This document shows, piece by piece, positions 17,943 to 27,226 of a DNA stretch of 64,000 nt (positions within the stretch are counted from its first letter, which is position 1; each line of letters begins with the position of its first letter). The DNA is taken from NCBI GenBank assembly GCA_965216225.1, contig CBDCFF010000032.1, forward strand, positions 62,001-126,000. Reading direction: 5' to 3'. The translations under genes were made by a program, and so were the position numbers. The stretch comes from 3107 sp965216225. GTDB lineage: Bacteria; Pseudomonadota; Alphaproteobacteria; Rhodobacterales; Rhodobacteraceae. Under the pieces are notes generated by a model that saw only the letters and a list, made by a program, of their open reading frames with translations, was not told the DNA's origin and did no database searches.

Positions 17943-18910
17943 CTGTCACATCCCGGAAGGTAGTATGGCTGTTTTTTGAACAGTTCCGGCTTGAGTTTGT
18001 GCCAGTCCTTCATGGCCTGCAAGGGCGTTCTGGTGCTCAATGCCGACTGAGGAAACTGCTGGTTGTAGAGCCAGACATAGCGGTGCAGCGTTGTCTCCAG
18101 GTTTTCGCCGGAACGGAAGTGATGGCTTTGGAGCACCTCCTCGATGCGGCCGTTGAACCTCTCGACCATGCCGTTGGTTTGGGGCGACTTCGGCGGGGTC
18201 AAGCGGTGGTCGATATCAAGGTCTGCGCAAAGCGCATCGAACGCATGCGCGCCGGTTGCAGCGCGTTTGCGTAGACCAAACAGCCGGTCGGTGAACTCCT
18301 TGCCGTTATCGGTCAACACAGTGCGGATGCAAATCGGGCAGGCCCGTTCCAGATCGCGCAGGAAGCGGCGGGCGTTGGCGGCAGTCCTGGCTTTGAAGAC
18401 ACGAATGAAGACCCAACGCGTCGCCCGGTCGATGGCCACGAAAAGATAGCGGCGCGAGGTTTCATCGGCCATTTGCGGTAGGTATTTCAGGTCGATGTGT
18501 ATGTATCCTGGCTCGTAGGCCTTGAAGGCGCTGTGCTTCGGCTTCGGTGCTTTGGCCTTCAGATCGCGTAGGTTTCCCACACCATGACGACGAAGGCAGC
18601 GGTCCAGGCCAGAGCGCGAGGCATTCGGATTCAGGAACTCTCGCACCACCGCCAGCAGGTCGTCGAGTGATACCAGCAGCGTCCTGCGCAAGGTCACCGC
18701 AACCGCCTCTTGCGCCGGTGTCAGCGTGGTTTGCAGCCGGTGTGGCGTGTGGCTGCGATCCTCGACGCCATCGCGGCGCCGCCATTTGTAGACAGTCTGC
18801 TCGGTCGTCCCGTATCGCTCCGCCAAGATGGAAGCAGACGCATCACTGGCCTGGAGGGCCGACCGAACCTTCGGCGTCGTTGTAGCCTGCTTGTGAAGTT
18901 GGATCACCAT
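17114..18910 (-). CDS. Chimeric ORF: IS481 transposase fused in frame to IS256 transposase C-terminus
   Basis: From MVIQLHKQATTTPKVR, about 320 residues are a complete-looking IS481 transposase: N-terminal HTH (SILAERYGTTEQTVYKWRRR), then an rve integrase core with DDE in YIHIDLKYLPQM, TVLTDNGKEF and NGMVERFNGRIEE. At 17943 the frame passes without a stop out of the IS481 end (YYLPGCDS) into the IS256 sequence (LLVSPDLISRVTDAVHDEV) and continues about 275 residues to ERFNA. The fusion is a by-product of the junction and not a known architecture. The IS481 part may still be active with an IS256 tail. A start at 18937 is possible; 18910 matches the family N-terminus better. Confidence 0.85.
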   Translation of the reverse strand: MVIQLHKQATTTPKVRSALQASDASASILAERYGTTEQTVYKWRRRDGVEDRSHTPHRLQTTLTPAQEAVAVTLRRTLLVSLDDLLAVVREFLNPNASRSGLDRCLRRHGVGNLRDLKAKAPKPKHSAFKAYEPGYIHIDLKYLPQMADETSRRYLFVAIDRATRWVFIRVFKARTAANARRFLRDLERACPICIRTVLTDNGKEFTDRLFGLRKRAATGAHAFDALCADLDIDHRLTPPKSPQTNGMVERFNGRIEEVLQSHHFRSGENLETTLHRYVWLYNQQFPQSALSTRTPLQAMKDWHKLKPELFKKQPYYLPGCDSLLVSPDLISRVTDAVHDEVRDWQSRALERMYPIVIFDALRVKIRDADSRMVKNKAIYIALGVSRDGVREVLGLWIADNEGAKFWLSVMNVLKNRGVQDILIAVVDGLKGFPEAITAAFAQTTVQTCIVHLVRHSLNFCSQKLWKDRKGVAADLRRIYSAATADQAADELDAFEKKWAGKYASIAPAWRRAWQEVIPFFAFDPAIRKIIYTTNAIESLNRVIRKSIKTRGSFPTDQAATKLIYLAIRNFEKGGRNVREWFAARNQFAIMFDERFNA

Positions 18911-19003
18911 GGTCGCACCCCGTCCCGAATGTCCCACAGAACCGACCTTGCCATGAAAAGGGCAGATCGACGAGGGGAAATATGATCATACGGGATGGAA
19001 CAG
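17943..19003 (-). mobile_element. IS481-family element
   Basis: About 1.06 kb bounded by imperfect inverted repeats: CTGTCACATCCCG at the left and, inverted at the right, CTGTTCCATCCCG. A second copy with the same ends lies at 62550-63596. No matching target duplication flanks this copy, in line with rearrangement at the IS256 junction. Confidence 0.8.
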
Positions 19004-19159
19004 TTAGGCGTTCAGCCCCGGCGACCGGCGACCGGACCCGCCACAGACCCGCCCCAAACCCGTCATCGTGCGTGCGGCAATGTTCCCCTGCGCTTGTTCC
19101 TTGTGTCCAACCCGTTTATCAGGCCCGCGACACCCCATTCAACACAAGGTCGTGCCCGC

Positions 19160-20470
19160 ATGATTCCCCGCTATTCCCGCCCCGAAATGGTTGCCATCTG
19201 GCTGCCCGAGACCCGGTTCCGCATCTGGTATGAGATCGAGGCCCATGCCTGCGATGCACAGGCGGCGCTGGGGGTGATCCCCAGGGAAAACGCCAGGGCG
19301 GTGTGGAAGGCCCGGGATGCGGAATTCGATGTCGCCCGGATTGACGAAATCGAGGCGGTGACGCGCCATGACGTGATCGCCTTTCTTACCCATCTGGCAG
19401 AGATCATCGGCAATGAAGACGCGCGGTTCGTGCATCAGGGCATGACATCTTCCGATGTTCTGGACACGACGCTGAACGTGCAACTGGTGCGCGCCGCCGA
19501 CATCCTGCTGGCCGATATGGACAAGGTGCTGGCGGCGCTGAAAAGGCGCGCTCATGAGCACAGGGACACGGTGCGCATCGGCAGGTCGCACGGCATTCAT
19601 GCGGAACCCACCACCATGGGCCTGACCTTCGCCCGGTTCCATGCGGAAATGGATCGCAACAGGGATCGGCTGAAAAATGCGCGCGGGGAAGTTGCCACAG
19701 GGGCGATTTCCGGGGCGGTCGGCACCTTCGCCAATATCGACCCGGCGGTCGAGGAACATGTCTGCAAGCAGATGGGTCTGAGGCCGGAGCCGATCAGCAC
19801 CCAGATCATCCCCCGCGACCGACATGCGATGTTCTTTGCGACGCTGGGTGTCATTGCCTCGTCGATCGAGAACATCGCCGTCGAGATTCGCCACATGCAG
19901 CGGACCGAGGTGCTGGAGGCCGAAGAGTTTTTTGCGAAGGGGCAGAAGGGCAGTTCGGCCATGCCGCACAAGCGCAATCCGGTCCTGTCCGAGAACCTGA
20001 CCGGGCTTGCGCGGCTCGTGCGCATGGCGGTGACGCCGGCGCTGGAAAATGTGGCGCTGTGGCATGAGCGCGACATTTCGCACAGTTCGGTCGAGCGCGG
20101 CATCGGGCCGGACGCCACGGTGACGCTTGATTTCGCGCTGAACCGGCTGGCGGACGTGATCGAGAACCTCGCGATCTATCCGGATGCCATGCTGGCCAAC
20201 CTGAACAGGTTCCGCGGTCTGGCGATGAGCCAGCGCGTGCTGCTGGCCCTGACCCAGGCCGGGCTCAGCCGCGAGGATGCCTACCGGCTGGTCCAGCGCA
20301 ATGCGATGAAGGTCCGGGACGGGGGCAGGGACTTCAGGACAGAGCTTCTGGGCGACGAGGAGGTTCGCAGGGCGCTGTCGGCTGAGGAGATCGAAGGGAA
20401 ATTCGACCTCGGCTATCACACCAGACATGTGGATACGATTTTCGCCAGGGTTTTCGGGGAACAGGCGTGA
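19160..20470 (+). CDS. purB: Adenylosuccinate lyase
   Basis: 436 residues, normal for PurB. It cleaves SAICAR in IMP synthesis and adenylosuccinate in AMP synthesis, both releasing fumarate. The fumarase/lyase signature GSSAMPHKRNP with its flexible catalytic loop is present, as are TSSDVLDTT and RSHGIHAEPTT, which contribute active-site residues. The start at 19160 (MIPRYSRPEMVAIW) matches the family; the in-frame upstream extension from 18995 overlaps the IS481 end and is not conserved. It is a single-gene unit with the acyltransferase following after about 120 bp. Cytosolic homotetramer in the family. Confidence 0.97.
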   Translation: MIPRYSRPEMVAIWLPETRFRIWYEIEAHACDAQAALGVIPRENARAVWKARDAEFDVARIDEIEAVTRHDVIAFLTHLAEIIGNEDARFVHQGMTSSDVLDTTLNVQLVRAADILLADMDKVLAALKRRAHEHRDTVRIGRSHGIHAEPTTMGLTFARFHAEMDRNRDRLKNARGEVATGAISGAVGTFANIDPAVEEHVCKQMGLRPEPISTQIIPRDRHAMFFATLGVIASSIENIAVEIRHMQRTEVLEAEEFFAKGQKGSSAMPHKRNPVLSENLTGLARLVRMAVTPALENVALWHERDISHSSVERGIGPDATVTLDFALNRLADVIENLAIYPDAMLANLNRFRGLAMSQRVLLALTQAGLSREDAYRLVQRNAMKVRDGGRDFRTELLGDEEVRRALSAEEIEGKFDLGYHTRHVDTIFARVFGEQA

Positions 20471-20590
20471 CGGGGGCGATCCCCGCCGCCGCCTGCCGCC
20501 CGCTGCCCGCTGCCTGCTGCCGGGGCGCTTCGCTTGAAACCGGACCGGGACCGGCTTAAGACGAACACGCCAGTTTCATCAGGGACAAAG

Positions 20591-21508
20591 ATGCCGACCC
20601 GCGCGGATGCGACCCATTTTCTTTCCGGCATGTGTGCGCGTGCGGTTATCGGGCTGGCAATGCTGGCGCCCTATCGCTGGCGGATTCCGGTATTCGGCTG
20701 GATGGTGTCGCGGATCGTCGCCCCGATCGCCGGTTATGACAGGCGCGTCCGGGCCAATCTGCAACACGTTCTGCCCGATCTGCCAGAGCGGGAGTTGCGC
20801 GCGCTCTGCCGGTCGGTCCCGGACAATGCCGGCCGGTCGCTCGTTGAAATCTGCTCCGGCGAACAGTTCAAACGCCGCGCCTCGGCAGTTGACATCGAAG
20901 GCCCCGGTCTTGCCGCGATGGAGGCCGCGCGCGCCGCCGGTCGCCCGGTGGTGCTGGTGACAGGCCATTTCGGCAATTACGATGTGCCGCGGGCGGCGCT
21001 GATCGCGCGGGGGTTCAGGGTTGGCGCGCTCTATCGCCCGATGTCGAACCGGTTTTTCAATACCCGTTACGTGCGCTCCATCGCAAGGATCGGAACTCCG
21101 GTCTTCCCGCGCGGGCGCAAGGGGCTGGCAGAGATGGTGCGCTTTCTGCGCGGCGGCGGTGTGCTGGGGTTCTTCATCGACAACCATGTGTCCGGCGGCG
21201 CGCTGATCGACTTTTTCGGAAAGCCCGCCCCCACGTCGCTGTCGGCTGCGGAAATGGCGCTGAAATACGATGCGCTGATCCTGTCGGTGTATGGTGTGCG
21301 GCTTGAGAACGGGCTTGATTTCAGGATTGTCATCAATGATCCGGTCAGCCATTCGACGCCGGAAGAGATGACCCGGCAACTGACGCAGGAACTGGAGGCG
21401 ATGGTGCGGCAGCACATGGATCAATGGTTCTGGATTCACCGCCGCTGGAAACCGGAACGGCAAAAAAAGATTCAGTGCAGGCGCGTGGCGGCCAGTATGG
21501 GGCCGTGA
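20591..21508 (+). CDS. Lysophospholipid/lipid A acyltransferase (LpxL/HtrB family)
   Basis: 305 residues. The family active-site HX4D motif is seen in TGHFGNYD, followed by RPMSNRFFN, FPRGRKGLAEMVRFL and GGVLGFFIDNHVSGG, all typical of late acyltransferases that add a secondary acyl chain to lipid A at the inner membrane. The N-terminal segment (VIGLAMLAPYRWRIPVFGWM) is hydrophobic and membrane-associating. The ATG at 20591 has AGGGA 6 nt upstream. Its 3-prime end overlaps the convergent DUF1223 gene by 37 bp. The exact acyl donor and position cannot be told from sequence. Confidence 0.9.
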   Translation: MPTRADATHFLSGMCARAVIGLAMLAPYRWRIPVFGWMVSRIVAPIAGYDRRVRANLQHVLPDLPERELRALCRSVPDNAGRSLVEICSGEQFKRRASAVDIEGPGLAAMEAARAAGRPVVLVTGHFGNYDVPRAALIARGFRVGALYRPMSNRFFNTRYVRSIARIGTPVFPRGRKGLAEMVRFLRGGGVLGFFIDNHVSGGALIDFFGKPAPTSLSAAEMALKYDALILSVYGVRLENGLDFRIVINDPVSHSTPEEMTRQLTQELEAMVRQHMDQWFWIHRRWKPERQKKIQCRRVAASMGP

Positions 21509-22179
21509 CTGCCCGCCTGCACGATAACGACGACCGGCCTGTTCGCGGTGACATTCGCGTTCAGGGCCACATCGTTTTCGTCCTGCCAGTTCCGCAGAAC
21601 CTGCAACCGGTCCACGATATGTGAATATCTGATCTTCCGGTTGCGGTTTTCGCCCCGGCGGATATGGACAACCTGATCCGGGACATACTGGACAAGCTGG
21701 ATGACAAGCGGCCCCAACCCGGATTGCAGCCTTTCAGCCCTGATCCTGATCACGCCGCCACCAGCGTTCGCGTCCACCGCAAGGTTGATCTTTCCGGGCG
21801 TCCCGGCATGGGTTGCAATGACCGAGGCAAGCTCATCCGGCTTGTGGCCGATGATACTGTCCTGCCCGCCGATGATCATCTGCGGCGTATAGACCACGGT
21901 TCGGTTGCCGGCCCGGGCATAGGCCCTTTGCCTGCGGCTGTAAGCCGGACTGGCGAACGTGTCCTTCCAGCCGATATAGTCCCAATAGTCCACGTGGAAG
22001 GCCAGTGCGATAACGTCATTGCTGTTTGCGTATTCATGCAGCAGCGCATCGGCAGGCGGGCATGAGGAACAGCCCTGTGATGTGAAAAGCTCCACCACGA
22101 CCGGATTGTCATTTGCGGACGCGACGCCCGCCCCGACACTCCACAGCGCCAGAAATACGCCGATCAGTCTGTGTGCCAT
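21472..22179 (-). CDS. DUF1223 family exported thioredoxin-like protein
   Basis: 235 residues. It starts with a signal peptide (LIGVFLALWSVGAGVASA) and continues VVELFTSQGCSSCPPADALL, the DUF1223 hallmark with a CxxC pair in a thioredoxin-like setting, then FHVDYWDYIGWKD and YTPQMIIGGQ. The family is periplasmic or secreted; a redox role is suggested by the CxxC but not established. GGGGAGGGG lies 8 nt before the ATG. Convergent with, and overlapping, the acyltransferase gene. Confidence 0.93.
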   Translation of the reverse strand: MAHRLIGVFLALWSVGAGVASANDNPVVVELFTSQGCSSCPPADALLHEYANSNDVIALAFHVDYWDYIGWKDTFASPAYSRRQRAYARAGNRTVVYTPQMIIGGQDSIIGHKPDELASVIATHAGTPGKINLAVDANAGGGVIRIRAERLQSGLGPLVIQLVQYVPDQVVHIRRGENRNRKIRYSHIVDRLQVLRNWQDENDVALNANVTANRPVVVIVQAGSHGPILAATRLH

Positions 22180-22409
22180 ATCGACCCCTCCCCAGGTATC
22201 GTGAAGAAACCCCTACGGGATATGCGCCTCAAAGGCCAATCAAGGAATCGCGAGTTGGGAATCTGCTCTCGATTGCGGTCTTCAGGCCAACGCATCCGGC
22301 CGGAATCGGACCTACCTGCAATCATTATGTGTGCACGGTACACGACGCACTTGAGTTGAGGGGGGAAAAGGGTTTGAATTGAAGATTCTCGAGCACAAGG
22401 AACTTCGTG

Positions 22410-23010
22410 ATGTTCGCATTCCTCCTCAGCCCTCTGGTCGCCACGCTACGCCCGCATTTTGATCTGAGCAAGACACGACTGGAAACGCTTGCGGTTTTGC
22501 TCGCTGGTCTGGCAAACTGTCGGACGGTGAACCTGAGCCATCTGGCGAGCCAGTTCTCGGGGACGGCGTTGCACGCGTCCAACTATCGCCGTGTGCAGCG
22601 GTTCTTCCAGCATGTCCGCCTTGATGGCGATGTGGTCGCAGTGCTGATCGTGCACCTGCTCAACCTTGCGCGTCCAAAGCTTCCGGCCCTGGATCGGACC
22701 AACTGGAAACCCGGTGCGAAAGACGTGAACATTCTGGTTCTGGCCATTGTGACGCGACGGTTTCGGGTGCCGCTGATGTGGGTCTCGCTCGACCATCCGG
22801 GCAACTCTTCACCGGCGCAGCGCATCGGGCTGATGCGGCGCTATTTGCGCCTGTTCGGGGCTTGCTCCATCGACGCCTTGCTCGCCGACCGGGAGTTCAT
22901 CGGTACAGAGTGGTTGGAATGTCTAAATGAAAACAACATCCCGTTCGTTGTTCGGTTGCGTGAGAACATGCATCTGTGCACCGAAGATGGACGCCTGCAT
23001 CAGTTCCGCA
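22410..23010 (+). pseudogene. IS4-family transposase, N-terminal part
   Basis: Starts MFAFLLSPLVATLRPHFDLS after an AAGGA site and includes the IS4 N-terminal helical domain and the first two DDE motifs (ALDRTNWKPG and LLADREFIG). The frame is intact until about 23010, where the IS256 terminal repeat cuts in. The YREK box and third catalytic residue are lost. The remainder of the element is not found elsewhere in the window. Confidence 0.88.
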
Positions 23011-23073
23011 GAGAGTGTCCGATCCTCTGTGTATCTGTGATCTGTTCCATGCTTCCTGAGAGGAGCAAGGACG

Positions 23074-23785
23074 ATGACGATTTCCAGGGAACTTCTGGAG
23101 GGCTGCGAGCGGCCTGAAGACCCGCCTGGCGATACCGGGCTGCTGAAAGAGCTCAAGATCAAACTGATGGAGCGGATGCCGGGGGCCGAACTGACCGCGC
23201 ATCCGGGCTATGAAGAAGGCAAGGATGCACCTGCGGGCCAATCCAACCGGCGCAACGGCACAGCCAGCAAGCGGCTCAAGGGCCAGGACGGTGAGGCGCC
23301 AATTTCCGTGCCGCGCGACCGGGATGGCAGTTTCGAACCCGAACTGGTGAAGAAAGGCCAGACGCGGGTCGACGGAATGGATGAAAAGATCATCGGTCTT
23401 TACGCTGCGAGTCTGACCGTGCGTGACATCCGGTCCCACCTCGAAGATGTCAATGGCTTGCAGGTCTCGCCGGATTTGATCAGCTGGGTTACCGACGCCG
23501 TGCCGGACGAAGTTCGAGAATGGCAATCCCGGGTGCCGGAGCGGATGTATCCGATCGTGATCTTCGACGCGCTGCGGGTGAAGATCCGCGACGCCGACAG
23601 CCGCATGGTCAAGAACAAGGCGGTTCATGTGGCTCCGGGCGTCAGCCGGGACGGCGTGCGCGAGGTCCCGGGCCTGTGGATCGCTGATAACGAGGGGGCC
23701 AAATTCTGGTTGTCGGTGATGAACGAGCTGAAGATCCGAGGTGTCCAGGACACTCTCGATCGCCGTGGTGGACGGGCTCAGGATA
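23074..23785 (+). pseudogene. IS256 transposase, N-terminal half (outer copy)
   Basis: Reads MTISRELLEGCERPEDPPGD, NRRNGTASKRLKGQDGEAPI, DRDGSFEPELVKKGQTR, LTVRDIRSHLEDVNGLQV, and the first catalytic aspartate in PIVIFDALRVKIRD. A one-base change near 23757 shifts frame just before the DGLKGFPEA region, and the sequence leaves IS256 at about 23785. The remainder is at 26150-26654. Confidence 0.88.
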
Positions 23786-24700
23786 TCTGTCCTGGTCAAG
23801 GTTTGATTTTGGACCACTGGCGGTTTTCGCGGATCAAGGTATTTGCGAGGATGATGAGCTTGCGCATGATTGCCACAAGAGCGACCCTGGCTTTCCTGCC
23901 CTTTTGACGCAAAGCCTTGTAGACGCAGGTGAGTTGGGAATTGCAGCGCGCTGCGACGAGGGCGGGCATGTAGAGCGCCTGGCGAAGCCCGGCTCGTCCG
24001 CCTCCGATTTTCGCTCTGGCTGTCCATTTGCCGGACGTGCGCACGAAGGGAGCCAGGCCCGCAAGCGCGGCGGCCTGCCCGGGCGTCAAGGTTCCGATCT
24101 CCGGCATTTCGATGAGCATTGCGCGACGGCAGGGGATCGACCGCAGGATCTCGAACTGTCCGGCAAGCTTTGCATCCTCGCGGATACGCTTCTTCAACTC
24201 GGCATCGAGCCGGGCAAGTTGCCTTGCGATCCGGCGCATCCCGGTTTTCAGTTGCGCCTTGACGAGTGTGTTGCGCGCACCGCAGAGCCGGTTCCGGCAG
24301 GCAGTCTGGTCCTTTATGAGAGCGCTCCGGGCGACATGCACCTCCCGCAGATCGTTCATGGGTTCATCGCGCAACGGTGAAGCCTTCAGGTCAGGCATCG
24401 CCCCCATGCGGGCTGGCAGTTCCGCATCGTTCCGGTCAGTTTTGGCGGACTGGGCGACCGCTTCGGCGAAGCGGCGGGCGCGTTCGGGGTTCACCTTGAC
24501 CATGGCGTGACCCGTCTTTGAAAGGCGGGCCTCCGGATCGCGATGACAGCGTCCTGCAGGCTCGTGGACGACGCGGCGGCACTGCGGTCCGGTCCGGTTC
24601 TTCAGCGTCTTCAGTCCTGTCCGGTCGTTGGTGAAGCGTTTCGCCTTGCCATCGCTCAGGCGATGGGTGTCGAGATGATCTTTCGGGATGTCGATGCCTC

Positions 24701-26034
24701 GAGAGTGTCCGCTCCTCTGTGTATCTGTGATCTGTACCATGCTTTGAGAGAGGAGCCATGACGATGACGATATCCAGGGAACTTCCGGACGAACTTCTGG
24801 AAGGCTGCGAGCGGCCTGAAGACCTGCTTGGCGATACCGGGCTGCTGAAAGAGCTCAGGATCAAACTGATGGAGCGGATGCTTGGGGCCGAACTGACCGC
24901 GCATCCGGGCTATGAAGAAGGCAAGGATGCACCTCCGGGTCAGTCCAATCGGCGCAACGGCACAGCTGGCAAGCGCCTGAAGGGCCAGATCGGCGAGGCG
25001 CCGATTTCCGTGCCCCGTGATCGGGATGGCAGTTTTGAACCGGAACTGGTGAAGAAGGGCCAGACCCGGATCGACGGGATGGATGACAGGATCATCGGCC
25101 TCCATGCCGCCGGACGAGAGTGTCCGCGACATCCGCGCCCATCTTGAGGATATCTACGGTCTTCTGGTCTCGCCGGATTTGATCAGCCGCGTCACCGACG
25201 CCGTGCACGACGAGGTGCGCGACTGGCAAAGCCGGGCGCTGGAGCGGATGTATCCGATCGTGATCTTCGACGCGCTGCGGGTGAAGATCCGCGACGCCGA
25301 CAGCCGCATGGTGAAGAACAAGGCCCTCTACATCGCCCTGGGGGTCAGCCGGGACGGCGTGCGCGAGGTCCTGGGCCTGCGGATCGCTGATAACGAGGGG
25401 GCCAAATTCTGGTTGTCGGTGATGAACGAGCTGAAGAACCGGGGTGTCCAGGACATTCTGATCGCCGTCGTTGACGGGCTCAAAGGCTTCCCGGAGGCGA
25501 TCACCGCCGCCTTTGCGCAGACCACGGTGCAAACCTGCATTGTCCACCTGGTGCGCCACTCCCTGAACTTCTGCTCGTGGAAAGACCGCAAGGCAGTGGC
25601 CGCCGATCTGCGCCGGATTTACAGCGCCGCCACCGCCGATCAGGCCGCCGATGAACTGGACGCATTCGAGAAAAAATGGGCCGGTAAATACGCCTCCATC
25701 GCCCCGGCCTGGCGACGGGCATGGCAGGAAGTAATCCCGTTCTTCGCCTTCGATCCGGCGATCCGAAAGATCATCTACACCACCAACGCCATCGAGAGCC
25801 TGAACCGGGTGATCCGCAAATCAATCAAGACCCGCGGATCGTTCCCGACCGATCAGGCCGCAACAAAGCTGATCTATCTGGCCATCCGCAACTTCGAGAA
25901 AGGCGGCAGGAATGTTCGGGAATGGTTTGCAGCCCGCAACCAGTTCGCTATTATGTTCGACGAGCGCTTCAATGCGTGACTGTATTTGAAACCCCCATGG
26001 TCCGGGACAGATACACAGAATTCAGGACACTCCC
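24701..26034 (+). mobile_element. Inner IS256 element (complete ends)
   Basis: 1334 bp with terminal repeats GAGAGTGTCC (left) and GGGAGTGTCC (right, inverted), each followed by a TCTGTGTATCTGT block. The flanks 24693-24700 and 26035-26042 share GATGCC in 6 of 8 positions, consistent with the 8-bp target duplication of IS256 elements. It sits inside the IS110 gene. Confidence 0.85.
24758..25979 (+). pseudogene. IS256-family transposase with one frameshift (inner copy)
   Basis: Two frames (24758-25147 and about 25083-25979) together encode the whole roughly 400-residue IS256 transposase. The shift lies at 25113-25120, where a single extra base separates HAAG from the expected LSVRDIRAHLEDIYG. 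The downstream frame contains YPIVIFDALRVKIRD, LIAVVDGLKGFPEAI (second Asp) and TTNAIESLNRVIRK (Glu), so the DDE set survives. The base change creates a 13-nt match to the element terminus (25115-25127 against 24699-24711). Likely inactive unless a shift restores it. Confidence 0.88.
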
Positions 26035-26149
26035 GATGCCGATGGTGTCATTCATGACCTTTTCGTCTCCCGTTCCTGTCATACGAGGCAGGGGTGTTCC
26101 CTCCTCCACTATCTGTTCGGGTTCATCAAAAGGGCGGGGGTGATCCATC

Positions 26150-26654
26150 TTGAGAACGGTCCTCAAAGACCAGGGCTTCCCGGAGGCGATCACCGCCGCC
26201 TACGGTCCAGACCTGCATTGTCCACCTGGTGCGCCATTCTCTGAACTTCTGCTCGTGGAAAGACCGCAAGGGAGTGGCCGCCGATCTGCGCCGGATTTAC
26301 AGCGCCGCCACCGCCGATCAGGCCGCCGATGAACTGGACGCATTCGAGGAGAAATGGGCCGGTAAATACGCCTCCATCGCCCCGGCCTGGCGACGGGCAT
26401 GGCAGGAAGTAATCCCGTTCTTCGCCTTCGATCCGGCGATCCGAAAGATCATCTACACCACCAACGCCATCGAGAGCCTGAACCGGGTGATCCGCAAATC
26501 AATCAAGACCCGCGGATCGTTCCCGACCGATCAGGCCGCAACAAAGCTGATCCATCTGGCGATCCGCACTTCGAGAAAGGCGGCAGGAATGTTCGGGAAT
26601 GGTTTGCCGCCCGCAACCAGTTCGCTATCATGTTCGACGAGCGCTTCAATGCGT
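26150..26654 (+). pseudogene. IS256 transposase, C-terminal half (outer copy)
   Basis: Resumes at GFPEAITAA and continues through VRHSLNFCSWKDRKGVAADL, EKWAGKYASIAPAWRRAW and TTNAIESLNRVIRKS to ERFNA. It carries a small internal deletion near 26200 and a frame change near 26570. It is the continuation of 23074-23785 across the IS110 insertion. Confidence 0.82.
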
Positions 26655-26711
26655 GACCGTATCTGAAACCCCCATGGACCGGGACAGATACACAGAGTTC
26701 ATGACACTCCC

Positions 26712-27086
26712 GCGCCCTGTGTCCTTGACGGCCCGATCAACGGGCAGTCCTTCCGCGCCTGTATCGATCAACTGCTTGTCCCTGCACAAAAGCCCGGCGA
26801 TATCGTCATCATGGACAACCTCGGCTGCCATAAATCGAAAGCCGTGCGCGATGCCATCAGGGCGGCAGGCGCGCGGTTGTGGTTCCTGCCACCATACTCG
26901 CCAGACCTGAACCCGATCGGGCAGACATTCGCCAAGATCAAACACTGGATGCGGATGGCTCGGAAACGAACCAGTGAAGAGGTCTGACGATACGTTGGAC
27001 GCCTCGTCGGATCAATCACACAACAGGAATGCCAAAACCACCTCGAAAACACAGGCTATGGTTCAGTCAAAATGTGAAGGACTCTA
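26712..27086 (+). pseudogene. IS630-family transposase C-terminal remnant
   Basis: Nearly identical to the C-terminal third of the IS630 copies at 47906 and 50964: DGPINGQSFRACIDQLLVPA, then IVIMDNLGCHKSKAVRDA with the second catalytic Asp. The third catalytic residue is changed: PDLNPIEQTF in the other copies is PDLNPIGQTF here. A premature TGA follows TSEEV. It ends with the terminal GTGAAGGACTCTAG. Clearly dead. Confidence 0.88.
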
Positions 27087-27097
27087 GCGAGATGATC

Positions 27098-27204
27098 GTA
27101 AGCGTCCGGTGTGCCCCGCCTAACGGCGCAGATTTTGATGGGTTAGTGTCCACCATTGATAGTGGACACTTAGGGGCACTCTATGGCTGTGAAGCAGAAG
27201 AAGC
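27098..27204. other. Extra IS66 end segment
   Basis: Starts GTAAGCGTCCGGTGTG and includes an inverted pair TGTCCACCATTGATAGTGGACA and a short plus-strand frame MAVKQKKRKRPV ending inside the next terminal repeat. It resembles the 5-prime end of a different IS66 member fused to the main element. Confidence 0.5.
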
Positions 27205-27226
27205 GTAAGCGTCCGGTCTGACAGCC

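Larger units (their letters stand above)
23796..26055 (-). pseudogene. IS110 transposase, interrupted after codon 7
   Basis: The ATG at 26055 with AAAGG upstream encodes MNDTIGI; after the inserted IS256 the gene continues at 24700 as DIPKDHLDTHRLSDGKAKRF. The joined N-terminus MNDTIGIDIPKDHLD is the expected IS110 DEDD start. Further motifs are VKVNPERARRFAEAV, KTDRNDAELPARM and, near the C-terminus, IPEIGTLTPGQAAALAGLAP-like sequence typical of the Transposase_20 domain. A surviving frame from 24740 translates through the IS256 terminal repeat and would give an 11-residue replaced N-terminus. Confidence 0.85.
23786..26150 (-). mobile_element. IS110-family element interrupted by an IS256 copy
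   Basis: Occupies 23786-24700 and 26035 to about 26150, with a second IS256 copy (24701-26034) inside its 5-prime coding end. The pieces rejoin in frame to give a normal IS110 N-terminus. IS110 elements lack long terminal repeats, so the outer limits were set by where IS256 homology stops and resumes and are accurate to roughly 10 bp. Confidence 0.82.
23011..26711 (+). mobile_element. Outer IS256 element, split by IS110
   Basis: The left terminal repeat (GAGAGTGTCC at 23011) and transposase N-half end at about 23785; the C-half and right terminal repeat (ending GACACTCCC near 26711) resume at about 26150. The break falls within one codon stretch (DGLKGFPEA), with an IS110 element between. 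The outer flanks do not match each other: IS4 on the left, IS630 on the right, with no target duplication, so at least one flank has been rearranged. Confidence 0.8.
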
